From Diabrotica undecimpunctata (Eukaryota; Arthropoda; Insecta; Coleoptera; Chrysomelidae), in the NCBI RefSeq assembly GCF_040954645.1, contig NC_092807.1, positions 51,158,991-51,222,990 on the forward strand: a DNA stretch of 64,000 nucleotides, written 5' to 3'. A program made the position numbers and the translations under genes. Positions 43,560 to 54,199 of the stretch are shown in pieces; position 1 is the first letter of the stretch; each line of letters starts with the position of its first letter. Below the pieces are notes generated by a model. That model saw nothing but the letters and a program-made list of their open reading frames with translations, searched no databases and had not been told where the DNA came from.

Positions 43560-43915
43560 AATAAAATAGAACAGTCGAATTGGGCTTTATGAGATGTCTT
43601 CAAATTACCAGATGTCTTCAAATTACAGAATAAGGACTGAGGAAATATGGAACCCGATGGAATATCTCAGTAACGAAAGAAAAATAGATAACAGAGCACT
43701 ACAATGGTAAGATCATGTTCACAGAAGGTTAAAAAAAAGTAGTGGAATGGGAACCTACAGGACGAAGACGGAGAGAAAGACCAGCTATGAGATGGAAAAC
43801 ATATAGCTAATGGGGTAATGAAGAGAGATCTCAAAGAAGGTGACTGAGAGGATAGAATTCTGTGGAAGGTTAAAACGACGGATTCATTATAGGAAAATGC
43901 CGAAGAAGAATATGA
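43560..43915 (+). pseudogene. LINE ORF2 C-terminal fragment
   Basis: IDNRALQW, DHVHRRLKK and RRRRERPAMRWKTY in plus-strand frames correspond to the LQWxGHVxR and RRRGRPxxRW boxes at the end of RTE-like LINE proteins. Only the last ~90 codons remain, with stops. Confidence 0.5.
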
Positions 43916-43919
43916 AAAA

Positions 43920-45159
43920 CGCCACTACATATCTAAAATTGCAGATCATAAGTTTTTTGCAAATTTCAAGCAACTTGTAAAAGAAACGGAGCATGTTTTT
44001 TTTTTATTTATCTTTGAAGTCCAATTTTCAGGATCTAGTCTGTCTAGAACGCGTCATATGCTCAATAGCTAATATCATCGCTAAGTCGTGATCCATTTTC
44101 ATCATTGTCATAACTATAATTCTTATCTGCGTCTTCTAATTATTCTAACAACTTTATTTCATAACCGGGTAATTCATTGGCACTTGGTAGTTATCCATCG
44201 TTTATTAATATTATCACAAGCTATAAGACGGCGACAATATACGATATGAATATGAAATAAACAAAGAAACATAGAATGTTGCTTTCGCAAATTAGAATGT
44301 ATTGTGACATTATAATTTACATGTCGGAATGAATATTTTTATCAATATATTGAGTTACAGGTTACATACGACACAGTGCCTGTGAGACGGATGGTTAGAA
44401 ATTAATGATTATTTACAAAAATACAATTGTTTAATTACTACAACAGATAATGCTTTTTTTTAAAGAACCGCTAAATTATAAGCACCGCATTATTAACAAG
44501 AGGACGTATATCACAACACGCGACCGACGATTCAAATAGACTGCGTTATTTTTGCCTAAATGTTTCCACCTAGCACTTGACATAACTGTGATAAAAATAA
44601 TCGCGTTCACATCATGCCATACCCCTAGTACATCAGCCTCCGTACGTCTGCGACCTGTCTAGCAATTCGCGAAAAGTAAACGTAAATTAGTCAAGTTAAT
44701 AAGACAATGGGGAACTAATTCCGTCGGCGTCGTTTAATTTACGTAAGTCAATATTGGTAAATAATGTATGACAATGGTAAATAATAGGAAATAATCAACA
44801 ATACATAATATATTTATTACATCATCGAGAAATATATTTATTTTAAATTTGCAATTGAATATTTATCTTTGGTTTAATCATGGTATTGAATAATTAAAAT
44901 ATTAGATTTAATTATTTTAGCATGCTTATATTTTAAAGGTTTAACACAGTACAATATTAATTTAATAGATACAGTTTAATCTATATACAGGAATGTGTTT
45001 GTTACCGTACTCCTAGTTTATCCAATACTAACTTCGTACCGTCTTAAAATTTATACAATGTTCTGTTAAATTATTAGTTAAGTAGCAAATTAATTAAGTT
45101 CAATAAAAGTTCAAAATGGAGCTAATTCCGTGACAACAAAGTAACCATTTGCTGAATGA
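43920..45159. other. no gene seen
   Basis: About 1.2 kb of AT-rich DNA. The part adjoining 45160 may be the 3' flank of the Helitron remnant. Confidence 0.45.
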
Positions 45160-45447
45160 ATTGATGTCGATTATTTTCATTATATTTTTTGTTGTGTTGC
45201 CAGGCGCGAGAATGAATAGCGTTGATGGTTTGCCTGCACGTAAATATACTACGTACAATTGACCATGAGACCACAGAGAAACAATTAATTTCTCAATTCA
45301 GTCCACAAAAATTCAAGGATTGGCCTTGTGATTTATTTATCGTGATAGCGAATACAAAACGAATCGGATATTAAATTCTTTTAAATTTGAATGGCATATC
45401 GATTGGTATCATCGGAATTCTCCGAATAAGAACTGCCTCATCCTGGT
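45160..45447 (-). pseudogene. Helitron helicase C-terminus, remnant
   Basis: Minus strand reads NQDEAVLIRRIPMIPIDMPF then YPIRFVFAITINKSQGQSLN, matching the conserved end of Helitron-encoded Pif1-type helicases (the IPRIP motif and the INKSQGQS motif, helicase motif V region). Weak similarity to the final segment continues to about 45180. Internal stops and a frameshift are present. A further helicase fragment lies at 47160-47530 on the same strand, beyond the RTE insertion. Confidence 0.75.
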
Positions 45448-45755
45448 TATTATACATGACTTTCATCATCCAGCCTCAAAAGTCCACTGCTGAACATAGG
45501 TCTCTTCCTCGTGTTTCCAACCCCGTCTATCTTAGGCCACTCTCATCCAGTTTCAGTAATTTTGTCTTCTTAAATTGTCAGCCCATCATGTAGGTGATCG
45601 ACCAAAGCTTCTCTTGTCTTCCCTTGGTCTACATTCCAATAATCTCTATATTCATCGGCCATCGTTAGTATGACTATTCTTTCGATGACGTCACTCACCT
45701 TGGTTCTTCTCCCGACTTCTTCGTTTTCTATTTTGTCTCGCAGAGTCATTCCTAA

Positions 45756-46661
45756 AGACAGTTTTACATTATGCTATTTTCATGCTAGGCAAGAGCCATG
45801 CAAGACAGATCATGGAAATGCGCATGCCCACGGGCTATTTCCATGCAATTCCTGTGCCAGACGAAAAATTAGAACATGTTCTATTTTTCATGCTATTTTC
45901 TTGCAATTTATCGTTAAAATTCATGTTGCCAACATAACAATTTATAATAGATTACAGAATAAAACATAACCTTATCTCTATCTTTAGCGTATATCATAAA
46001 TTGCCCTACACACAATGGGAATAAATTGAGATATAGCTGATTCTGATACTCTAAAATTGTACATTAGAGATCGAAATGTTTCACCAGTTGCCAGATACCT
46101 TAGTTATAATTAATTTTGTCCTTGATGGAATGCTCTGGCGAAAATTGGTATCTCTTTTCTGAATTAAGGGATTAATTTTTTCCAGGAGCTTAAGGAAAGT
46201 GGACTCGTTCATTCGAAGAAAGTTTTTAAAACTTTGAAGGTCTCTAGCATCCAAGAACTCTTGGGGTAACTTCAAATTTCCCAGTCCTGCATTCAACCAA
46301 GGTTTGACCCAGCATTTTCTAGGTTTTCTTTTTTTATTATTTTTCATGATTGTTGCTACAACAGCAATATTCAACAATAACAATGTTTTCTTTTCTTTGG
46401 TTGACATCCTTCACCCTTTTAATAACCATAAATAGTGTATATTTATTTATTATATTATTTATTTTAGTACTTAATTATATTTATTTAAAATAAAATAACC
46501 TCAAATTGATAAATATTTTCTCTGTTGGCAACAATGAAAGTGGGATCTAAAATTGCACAGAAATATCTCTGATGTAAAAAGGTCAAGCTAGGTAAGAGAT
46601 GTGCCATGCAAGACGGACTTGCATAGCATGAGACTTGGATAGCCTAGATGTAAAGCTGCCT
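45756..46661 (-). mobile_element. PIF/Harbinger-type transposon
   Basis: Ends read AGACAGTTTTACAT (left) and, reverse-complemented, AGGCAGCTTTACAT (right), 12 of 14 matching. The 3-bp target TAA is duplicated at 45753-45755 and 46662-46664, as usual for PIF/Harbinger. Both subterminal regions contain CATGCAAGAC and GCTAGGYAAGAG repeats. At 906 bp it is an internally deleted, non-autonomous copy. Confidence 0.8.
46081..46407 (-). pseudogene. Harbinger transposase N-terminal fragment
   Basis: 108 codons on the minus strand. RKPRKCWVKPWLNAGLGNLK, LQSFKNFLRMNESTFLKLLE and INPLIQKRDTNFRQSIPS follow the N-terminal domain of HARBI1-type transposases (the WVRPWL and FxNFxRM segments). The DDE domain is missing. 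It sits inside the TAA-flanked element above. Confidence 0.8.
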
Positions 46662-47159
46662 TAACACGGATCGCTCCTTCTCTTTGTGACTCTTAATTTG
46701 GTAGCCGAGGTTTTTGTTATAGCGTTTCTGCTCCGTGTGTCAAAACTGAGAGAACGCATTGATCAAATACTTTTCTCTTTAGGCATGGGGGCAGCTTACT
46801 TTTAAAAGTTTCTCTTAGTTTTCCATATGCTTCCCACCCAAGACCGATTCTTCTCTTCAGTTCGTGGGTCTGACAATCCCTGCCAATCATAATTTTATGT
46901 CCTAGGTATTTATATTTATCTACTTCTTGCCCACCAATACTGATATACGATGTGATACGATACATGGTTTTAGTTGGTTCAGATTCCAAACTATTATGAC
47001 GACCGAACCAACTTTTAGTTGTAAATTGTGCTGTGGTAAGCCAAGCATACGTTTTCGTTTGTTACACAGTCGATAGACTTATTTGGTTCGTTCACTCTAC
47101 AGCTAGCAATTGCTTGGAGAAAGCAGAAAGCCCGTTTAGCAATGCAACTTACTTGTTAG

Positions 47160-47530
47160 TCGTCAGTCAGTTTCATTAACTTATCGTACACTTCCTTCTG
47201 TTGTGAGTTCAACATTGACACATTAGTTCGAACTAATTAGTTCAATACATCTCGATCATATTCTCTTTAATTAGCGATTGAAAGCGTCGCTGAATTCACC
47301 ATTTGGCGATTGCATTCCTAACTTGACTATCTAATTGCTGCACCTTACGTAGTACAAGTCTTCGATCAAAAGCAAAGTCTGGTTATGTATCCCATCATTC
47401 ACCTCTAGATTGGAATTCCTTAAACTGACATGAATTCGATGTAAAATGTCACCTGCCATGTCATCCTTGTATTTCTTCTTCCATATAAGGTTTTAATTTG
47501 TCTTACAAATCCTCGAAAGAGAAACACTTG
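47160..47530 (-). pseudogene. Helitron helicase upstream fragment
   Basis: Minus-strand pieces: KKKYKDDMAGDILHRIHVSL at about 47430-47490, then LLLIEDLYYV, KLGMQSPNG near 47310, and LNSQQKEVYDKLMK near 47180-47220. These match the stretch before and at the start of the helicase domain in Helitron proteins (SIEDLCLxIxNKxLxxLGMPxPNR, then LNxEQxxVYD). Frameshifts are frequent. The helicase core between here and 45447 is missing, replaced by the RTE. Confidence 0.6.
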
Positions 47531-50494
47531 AATGGCGTCTCAAAATCTTTTGCAACGATATATAAACATTTATATAATATTAACAGACTTTGTGGTAGTT
47601 TTGATTCTCCATGTATATCAAGATTCCATGTACAAGGGTGCATCTGTGTTAAAAACTACTAATTTACAAGACGAGCCATCTGCAAAATGGCACAGATGTG
47701 TATTTGAGATAAGCGACGCATCTACAAAATCAGAGTCGAGTTTTATCTCTCAAACCACACACATGTGTATGGGCGTTTGGATTAAGAGTACCTCACACTT
47801 GGTATCGGTCTTGCGGCCGAGAGTCGTAAAAATGCATTAAGGTTGCATTATCAATTTTGTGTGGTTTCTGTGCGTCGCTGAAGACGATTTTGCGATAGCA
47901 GTGGTGCTATCATTTCATGGGGTAAAGTACACCTTATAATATTTGTTGCCAAAATTACATTGCTGCATATTATATCAAGTACGTTTACTTGGTATATAGA
48001 TGTCATGTTTGCTTGGAACTTTTTATCAGTTGTGCCGCGATCGCGATTAAACCTTATTGAGAACATTTTATTACGTTTATGTAGATTTGTATATTTTTCA
48101 TATTGTAGCAATTTCATTCTTTTGTTTTGTATGCATATCACAGCTTTTACGTGATGAGTTTATTAATTGCATTTTATTTTACTATTAATTTAAAGTATAT
48201 TTTATTTTACTATTAATTGATATGTGTAACTATGCTTATTACTTATAATATCGTTTGATTTGTTTGCCTTTATATATACACAAAGGTATTCTATTGCATT
48301 AACTTTGGTATTGCCTGTCGTATCGTATTCTAGCATATTCCTGTTTGTGTGATGTATAGATATCCATCGTACCATATTTAGTTCCAAACAGCTGTGTTTT
48401 TACTTTAATTCGTTCACCTTTCTTAACACACTTGTCACTCGTATTTTAAATTGTAGATATAAAGAAGTTGTTGTAATTAAATGTATATAATTTGTTTACT
48501 GATTTTACTTATTTTTAAATAGAATTTCATACGATCGTCTTGCTTATTATTTCTATGGGGATTTACATACCCAATCCGAAAGGAGGAAACCAGTGAGTTC
48601 TAGATTGAACAGAATATCTTCTCTCCCCCTTCAGGATGACCCCAATTGTTATATTGAGGTCATCGTATGTGCAGAACGCAACATAAACAAAATCCAGTTG
48701 TTTGTTTACATTGACAAATAGTCACGTAAAATCCAACGTCACAGATCATGACGTAAGAATAGAAATTATATTGCCCATACAACCGAGATCAAGTTATTGA
48801 GAATTAGCATCGCAGCGACGAATTTTTATTTTATTCCCATAGTCTGGGAGTCATATCGAAGTCTTGTTCTGACATTTCGTCAGTTAAGTAGTGCTACGAT
48901 TGTCCCGCTAGAAGCGACGCCGGTACTAACGATCAAACTACAATACTTGTAAGCACCGTTGCCTGAGATGGTTGTATAACATAGCGCAAGATTCCGATCG
49001 GGATGGTCTCCTGAAAGAACACCGCTTTGTCAATATAGATGTTGGCAGTTTTGGTATTTTAATTCTGAGAAATCTATTATAGTTTCCTTGTTGTGGTATC
49101 CTTCAATTCTATGGATTAACACTTTGTCACCAGTCCGGGGATGCAGTTCATCCACTTATTCCTTATTAGAGTGATCTGCATGGATTGCAGTCTAAAGGGT
49201 ATAATAAAAAAAACCCGAAATTTACCGTTTTTAGTTTACTTCTGGTATTTCCGCTAAAGGAAATATAAAAAGTTGCAGTTTAAATTAAATTTAACATGAA
49301 TTCCATGACAAAACTTTCCCTTGAGTTAATAAAATAAAAATATATCTTGAGATAATTAACTATTTTATTTTTGTTTATCTTGTGTTTATTTCAAATACGT
49401 AAGAGTTTGTTATTAAACTGTTTAAATTATTATATTAACAATTTTATTTCATAAATAAAAATATTTGATTTTAAATAATTAATTGCATCTTGTTTTATAT
49501 CTATAGATATTAATTACTATTCAAGTGCATTTTTTCATTTTGAATTTTTTCTTATGTTTTTTTTTATGTGAATACATCTTATCGCTCGGTATGATGATTT
49601 TGCACGGACCCGAAATCATAAGTAATCATAAGAGACTCGTGCAGTAACCTTGCGGTATACAGTAATATACATAATATACATACATATACACTAATAAAAA
49701 TAAAGTGACGTTTAGCAAAAGCCATTTTTTTTAACTTTTTTATAGCAAATCGAGAACGACTGGATCGATTTGGCTAATTTTTATATTAAAATATTTGTAT
49801 AACATAAAATAAAATAAATTAAATTGAGAACCATCGCTTCATGCCTAGACGATAACAAAGCTATACTTCCCCCCCTCGGTCACTCCCGGAGTGCCACATC
49901 CCGTTTTTTTTGTTTTTTTTTTTTAATCCAATATAATAAAATATAATAATAATCATAATGCAGTAATTAAACACAAAGATAATATTGAAAATGTAAATGA
50001 TGAATAAATTCTATATTATATTTAATATATTTTGAAAATTGAAATGAAAATAATATTAAGAAGTCAGTAATAAGCAGACATAAAATTTTATTAACCCACA
50101 TATAGTAATAACGCACTATAAGAAGTATTCACTTCTGTCGACGAAATTCCCCAAGTGCAACTCGGCGTTTTTTAATAATTATCCTGCTATTCCGAGCGGA
50201 GACTAATCCAACAAATCAAAAATCATAAAAATTGGTCCAGCCATACTTGAGTTATAAATGGTGTAACCGTTCTTGAGTTAGAAATATAAATATAAACTGT
50301 AAAAATTATTCACATTTAGTTTACCAACGAAATAAAACTGCATCAATTACAACAATAAAACAAAGGTTTAAATGTTTATTTTTGAAATTGTACAGCGTAT
50401 AGCGATTTTTTTTAATCAAAATTAATGAATACATACTTTTTTTTATTTAAAAATGTTTGTAATAGTAAGTTTATTTCGGTTAATCATAATAGTA
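47531..50494. other. no gene seen; probable old Helitron or transposon debris
   Basis: Nearly 3 kb without a recognisable gene. An open frame (47532-47840) has no recognised domain. GAGAACGACTGGATCGATTTG near 49750 and TTGGTCCAGCCATACTTGAG near 50231 resemble phrases frequent in insect Helitron or Maverick-like debris, but I cannot assign them. Confidence 0.4.
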
Positions 50495-50759
50495 TACACA
50501 CAAGCAAAATTATATGGAATCACCATGTATTTCAAACCACTACTTATTTCTTTTGAAAAAACTTGTTATTGATGCGAAGAATAATGGTTTTCATTGAAAA
50601 TGAACAAAACAATAAAAAAATCAGATAACACAACTCGACACGGTATAGATTATTTGTTTTAGTTGTAAATTGAACGAAAATAAATAAACTAATTTTCGCT
50701 TTCAAAAACTGTGGGGTTAACGGATGTTCAAAGGGAAATATTGGTCTTGCAGAGTTAGC

Positions 50760-51200
50760 AACGCTTAAGAATAGACCCAATATAAAGTCGCCAAAAAGTA
50801 ACAACGGCTTGCCACGATCGTTTTATTGCCAAGTAGCTAGAAGAGACCCAACAGTTTCTCACCCGCAACTCCAAAAGCAGCTTTTGGAAGGTACAGATGT
50901 AAGTGTTTCAATTAAAACATTAAGAAGACTTCGTGCCCAAGGACTATACAGCAGTAGACAGTTACGGGTTCCCAAGTTAACCAGGCAGCACAAGAATGAT
51001 CGCCTAAATTGGTGTCTTCAATAACAAAACTGGAACATTGGAAATTGGTAAAATGTGCTATTTTCAGACAAAACCAGGATTTGTGTAAAATCATATGACC
51101 GATGAATTTGTGAACTTAAAGGACGAGAAAGACAAGCAATAACGAGAACAGCTATTTCTGTTCACAGATATAAAGGAGGAAGTTCTGAGGAAGTAATATG
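50760..51200 (+). pseudogene. Tc1-like transposase, N-terminal half, remnant
   Basis: LPRSFYCQVARRDPTVSHPQ and VSIKTLRRLRAQGLYSSRQL correspond to the second helix-turn-helix of Tc1 transposases. KLTRQHKNDRLNWCL leads to NVLFSDKTRICVKSYDR, where the first catalytic Asp of the usual FSDE box is kept but Glu reads Lys. A stop at 51022-51024 and others follow. The rest of the DDE domain is absent. Confidence 0.75.
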
Positions 51201-51451
51201 GTCGGTAAAAAAACTCTTTTAATTTCCATTATACCAACTTTAATAGCTCGCAAGTATGTTGATTTGATTCTATAACCTGTAGCTAGACTCTGAAAAAGTG
51301 CAGTGGGAAAAAAATTAAGAGATCAGAAATCATTAGAGACTTCCTTGAAGCAGAAGATATCACTAGCTCCTAAAGAAATAGTCAAAATATTGACAATTTC
51401 TTTAGGAGCATGCCCACGCGAATTGGAGCTTGCATAAGGCATAAGGGTTAG

Positions 51452-51466
51452 TAACACCGACTACTA
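51452..51466. repeat. target-site duplication of the RTE, copy 1
   Basis: TAACACCGACTACTA, identical to 53384-53398. Confidence 0.95.
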
Positions 51467-53383
51467 CTTCTTCTTCTTCTAATGGCGCTACAACCCTTTG
51501 TGAGTCTTGGCCTGCTTAACAATGTTCTTCAATTCTGCCCTGTCGGATACTTTCCTTCGCCACTGCCTGATGTTCATGGTTTTAAGATCCCTCTCTACGT
51601 CGTCTATCCATCTTTTACGGGGCCTTCCTCTTGTTCTGTTTCCTTGGGACTTCCATCTCTGGACTACTTTTACAGCTCGATTATCTGGCATTCTTTCTAG
51701 GTGACCAAGCCAGTTTAATCTTTGTGATTTTACAAATCTGACAATATCTGAGCTCTGCATTAGTTCATCCAGCTCGTGGTTCATTTTAATTCTCCACGAA
51801 CTATCGCTGCATTGGGTTGGTCCAAATATCTTCCTTAGTATTTTGCGCTCAAATATTCTCAGTTGATTTTCATCAGTGGTTGAGAGGGTCCACGTTTCAC
51901 ATCCATATGTGACCACTGGTCTAATTACTGTTTTGTAGATTCTCAGCTTAGACTCACGATTCAGTAACTTACTTTTCATTAAGTCTTTGTATGCATAAAA
52001 GCACTTATTACCGCTAAGAATCCGTGCTTGTATTTCTTGACTGATGTTGTTGTTGTCATTTATTATTGAGCCTAGGTAGGGAAAAGTGGAGGCATATTTG
52101 TAGGTATGGTTGTCTACCTTCAGATTCTCATGTTCATTCGATTTTGTGCACTCCATATATTTTGTTTTGCTTTCATTTATATATAGACCAAACGTAGCAG
52201 ATTCTCGTTTCAGTTCTATGACTTTTTCGCTCAATACCCTTTTGTTGCGGCTTATTATGGCAACATCATCCGCATATGCGCATATTTGCATAGATCTTGT
52301 ATTAATACAGCCGTTTCCATCCAGTTTTCTAACAACAGCTTCTAAAGTTACATTAAAAAGTGTTGTTGATAAGGCATCCCCTTGTCTAACTCCATTTTCA
52401 ATATCAAAGGCCTGCGTCATATCTCCATCTATTCTCACCATAGCTTTGGAACCCTCCAGAGTCATTCGTATAAGTTTAACCAACTTATTGGGTATCCCTA
52501 ACATAGATAGTTGTTCTAACATCTTTTGTCGATCTACTCCATCAAACGCCTGTTTGAAATCGATATACAAGTTGTAAATAGGTATGTTATATTCAACACA
52601 TTTTTCATGTATACCTCTTAACATATGTATTTGGTCTATAGTTGACCTCTTTGGTCTGAAGCCACATTGGTATTCACCAATAATCTCCTCCGAAAACGAT
52701 TCCAGGCGGCTATATATAATTCCTGATAATATCTTGTAGATGACATTTAAAACTGTTATGCCCCTATAATTTTTGCAGAGTCGTTTGTCTCCCCCTTTGT
52801 ACATAGGAAGTATGATTCCCACTTTCCAATCTTCTGGGATGACTTCTAGTGTCCATATGCGGTCGATTAGTTTATGGATACGCCTCCATAGCGCATGTCC
52901 ACCATTCTTTATCAGTTCTGCAGTTATTCCATCTGTGCCAGGTGCTTTGTTATTTTTTAGATGTTTTATGACGTTTATCGTTTCTTCCAATATTAATTGC
53001 TCAACTAGTTGTTCTGCTGTGTGGTGAATTATCTCTTCATCTTCGTTTTGTTCTTTTTCTGGGTTTAACAGCTCTTGAAAATGCTCCTTCCACCTTTGTA
53101 GACATTTCTGTCTAGCTATATTTTTGCTATTTATTACTTGTTGGCAATCTTGGTCAAACCATTCCTCGTTTCTTAGTCTTGAGGTTTCACCTAATGTTTC
53201 CTTTGCCATATTTGTAATTGTCGTTTTGATGATATTCCATTCTTCTTCAATGTTGTTTTGTTCTCCTCTTTCATTTAATATTACTTTTATTTTCTGCTGG
53301 TACTCATTCTTCTTTTTAGGATTTTTAAACATATATGTATTCCATTTTCTTTGTTTGGCGCCTTTCTCTTTTCTTACCATTGA
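51467..53383 (-). mobile_element. young 5'-truncated RTE-type LINE
   Basis: Bounded by a perfect 15-bp duplication (51452-51466 and 53384-53398). On the minus strand it runs from the truncation at 53383 to a GAAGAAGAAG tail at 51467-51480. It lies inside the Tc1-like element. The reading frame has no stop across nearly its full length, so insertion was recent. It lacks the endonuclease half, the usual result of incomplete target-primed reverse transcription. Confidence 0.95.
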
Positions 53384-53389
53384 TAACAC
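51488..53389 (-). CDS. RTE-type reverse transcriptase, 5'-truncated but open
   Basis: 633 codons open on the minus strand; the first few codons derive from flanking DNA (a GTG within the target duplication), so there is no native start. RT motifs in order: NKAPGTDGITAELIKNGGHA, PMYKGGDKRLCKNYRGITVL, GFRPKRSTIDQIHML, NLYIDFKQAFDGV (first Asp), NGVRQGDALSTTLFNVTLEA, and the catalytic YADD at residues 372-375. The C-terminal region carries RPVVTYGCETWTL, RLNWLGHLERMP, RTRGRPRKRW and finally QAKTHKGL before TAG. All visible RT catalytic motifs are intact, but without endonuclease it could not insert by the normal route. Confidence 0.95.
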   Translation of the reverse strand: MLSMVRKEKGAKQRKWNTYMFKNPKKKNEYQQKIKVILNERGEQNNIEEEWNIIKTTITNMAKETLGETSRLRNEEWFDQDCQQVINSKNIARQKCLQRWKEHFQELLNPEKEQNEDEEIIHHTAEQLVEQLILEETINVIKHLKNNKAPGTDGITAELIKNGGHALWRRIHKLIDRIWTLEVIPEDWKVGIILPMYKGGDKRLCKNYRGITVLNVIYKILSGIIYSRLESFSEEIIGEYQCGFRPKRSTIDQIHMLRGIHEKCVEYNIPIYNLYIDFKQAFDGVDRQKMLEQLSMLGIPNKLVKLIRMTLEGSKAMVRIDGDMTQAFDIENGVRQGDALSTTLFNVTLEAVVRKLDGNGCINTRSMQICAYADDVAIISRNKRVLSEKVIELKRESATFGLYINESKTKYMECTKSNEHENLKVDNHTYKYASTFPYLGSIINDNNNISQEIQARILSGNKCFYAYKDLMKSKLLNRESKLRIYKTVIRPVVTYGCETWTLSTTDENQLRIFERKILRKIFGPTQCSDSSWRIKMNHELDELMQSSDIVRFVKSQRLNWLGHLERMPDNRAVKVVQRWKSQGNRTRGRPRKRWIDDVERDLKTMNIRQWRRKVSDRAELKNIVKQAKTHKGL

Positions 53390-53398
53390 CGACTACTA
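53384..53398. repeat. target-site duplication of the RTE, copy 2
   Basis: TAACACCGACTACTA, identical to 51452-51466. Confidence 0.95.
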
Positions 53399-53849
53399 AA
53401 AAACATAAATAAATAAAAACAATTTAAACATCCTTCCTTGTACATTGAAATTTTGTATGCTATTGACTTTAAAACAAATAATTTCAATTGTATTATTTAA
53501 AAATTTATGGGTTTCTTTAATTTTTATGTATTGGTGATTAAATTGCTTTAAAATAAAATATTCTTTGACTTCGTAGGTTGGTTTTTTTAAATTCGCTTTA
53601 AATAATACGAAATATCAGATGATTCCATATAAGTTTGGGTTTGTGTAGTCGATTCACTCAGCTCAGGAACATTTTGACAAAATCATTATCGGAAATCTAC
53701 AACACAAAAATAAACTTACTGTTGCAGACTTTTTGCAGTTTAATTAAAAAGAAATTCTTGTTTAATTAAACAAGAATAATCATGAATAATGGAAGTGTAC
53801 TTTCATTATTTTGATTAAAAATATTATATTTGCAAATACTAATTTGTAT

Positions 53850-54004
53850 AAAAAATTTATTTAAAAATCCTTTATAAAAGCTATATAATTAAATTAAATT
53901 AAAAATTAAAATTTTTAATTATATACTTTTTATAAAGGATTTTTAAATAATTTTTTTGTGATACATGGTATACACCCAGCTACAGGAACTTAGTTTCCTT
54001 GTGG
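53850..54004. mobile_element. 155-bp palindromic insertion flanked by 14-bp repeats
   Basis: ATACTAATTTGTAT occurs at 53836-53849 and 54005-54018. Between them, arms of 36 bp (53857-53892 and 53915-53950) form an inverted repeat with TTATTTAAAAATCC at the outer ends, followed by a non-palindromic tail (GATACATGGTATACACCC to CCTTGTGG). The right arm sequence recurs at 43352-43371 downstream of a hammerhead-like motif. I read it as a truncated, partly inverted PLE or SINE-like insertion. Confidence 0.6.
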
Positions 54005-54039
54005 ATACTAATTTGTATGTATAAATTAGTGTTGCCCAA

Positions 54040-54190
54040 AATCGGTCTTGGTCTTGCAGTCTTGGTCTTGTTCTTGCGTTTTTGCAAGACCAAGACCGCC
54101 TAATTTTAGCAAGACCAAGACCAAGACTGACCGTGCAAGATTTAAGCAAGAACAAGACTAAGCCTGCGAGACTCTTGCGTCTTGCAGTTA
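54040..54190. repeat. left subterminal CAAGAC-type array
   Basis: Many CAAGAC and GTCTTG hexamers in both orientations. The two orientations can pair with each other and with the right array. Confidence 0.85.
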
Positions 54191-54199
54191 GGACTGAGT

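Larger units (their letters stand above)
45461..46995 (-). mobile_element. RTE-type LINE interrupted by a Harbinger element
   Basis: The 5' part, 46989-46717 on the minus strand, reads ESEPTKTMYRITSYISIGG, VDKYKYLGHKIMIGRDCQT and LKRKVFDQCVLSVLTHGAET, the segment after the RTE catalytic box. The 3' part, from 45752 downward, reads GMTLRDKIENEEVG, VSDVIERIV, and ends CSAVDF near a GGATGATGAAAG tail at about 45461. Between them sits a 906-bp Harbinger insertion. The RTE belongs to the same broad group as 31884-33200. Confidence 0.7.
50497..53645 (+). mobile_element. Tc1-like DNA transposon, interrupted by an RTE
   Basis: The left end, CACACAAGCAAAATTATATGG, and the reverse-complemented right end, CACAAACCCAAACTTATATGG, match at 23 of the first 28 positions. 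TA duplications lie at 50495-50496 and 53646-53647. Removing the RTE between 51452 and 53398 leaves about 1.2 kb, a normal size for a deleted Tc1 copy. A broken transposase lies at 50760-51200. Confidence 0.75.

Noticed and set aside
47532..48154. Host gene exons
   Set aside because: Overlapping frames on both strands, no domain, and no convincing splice structure.
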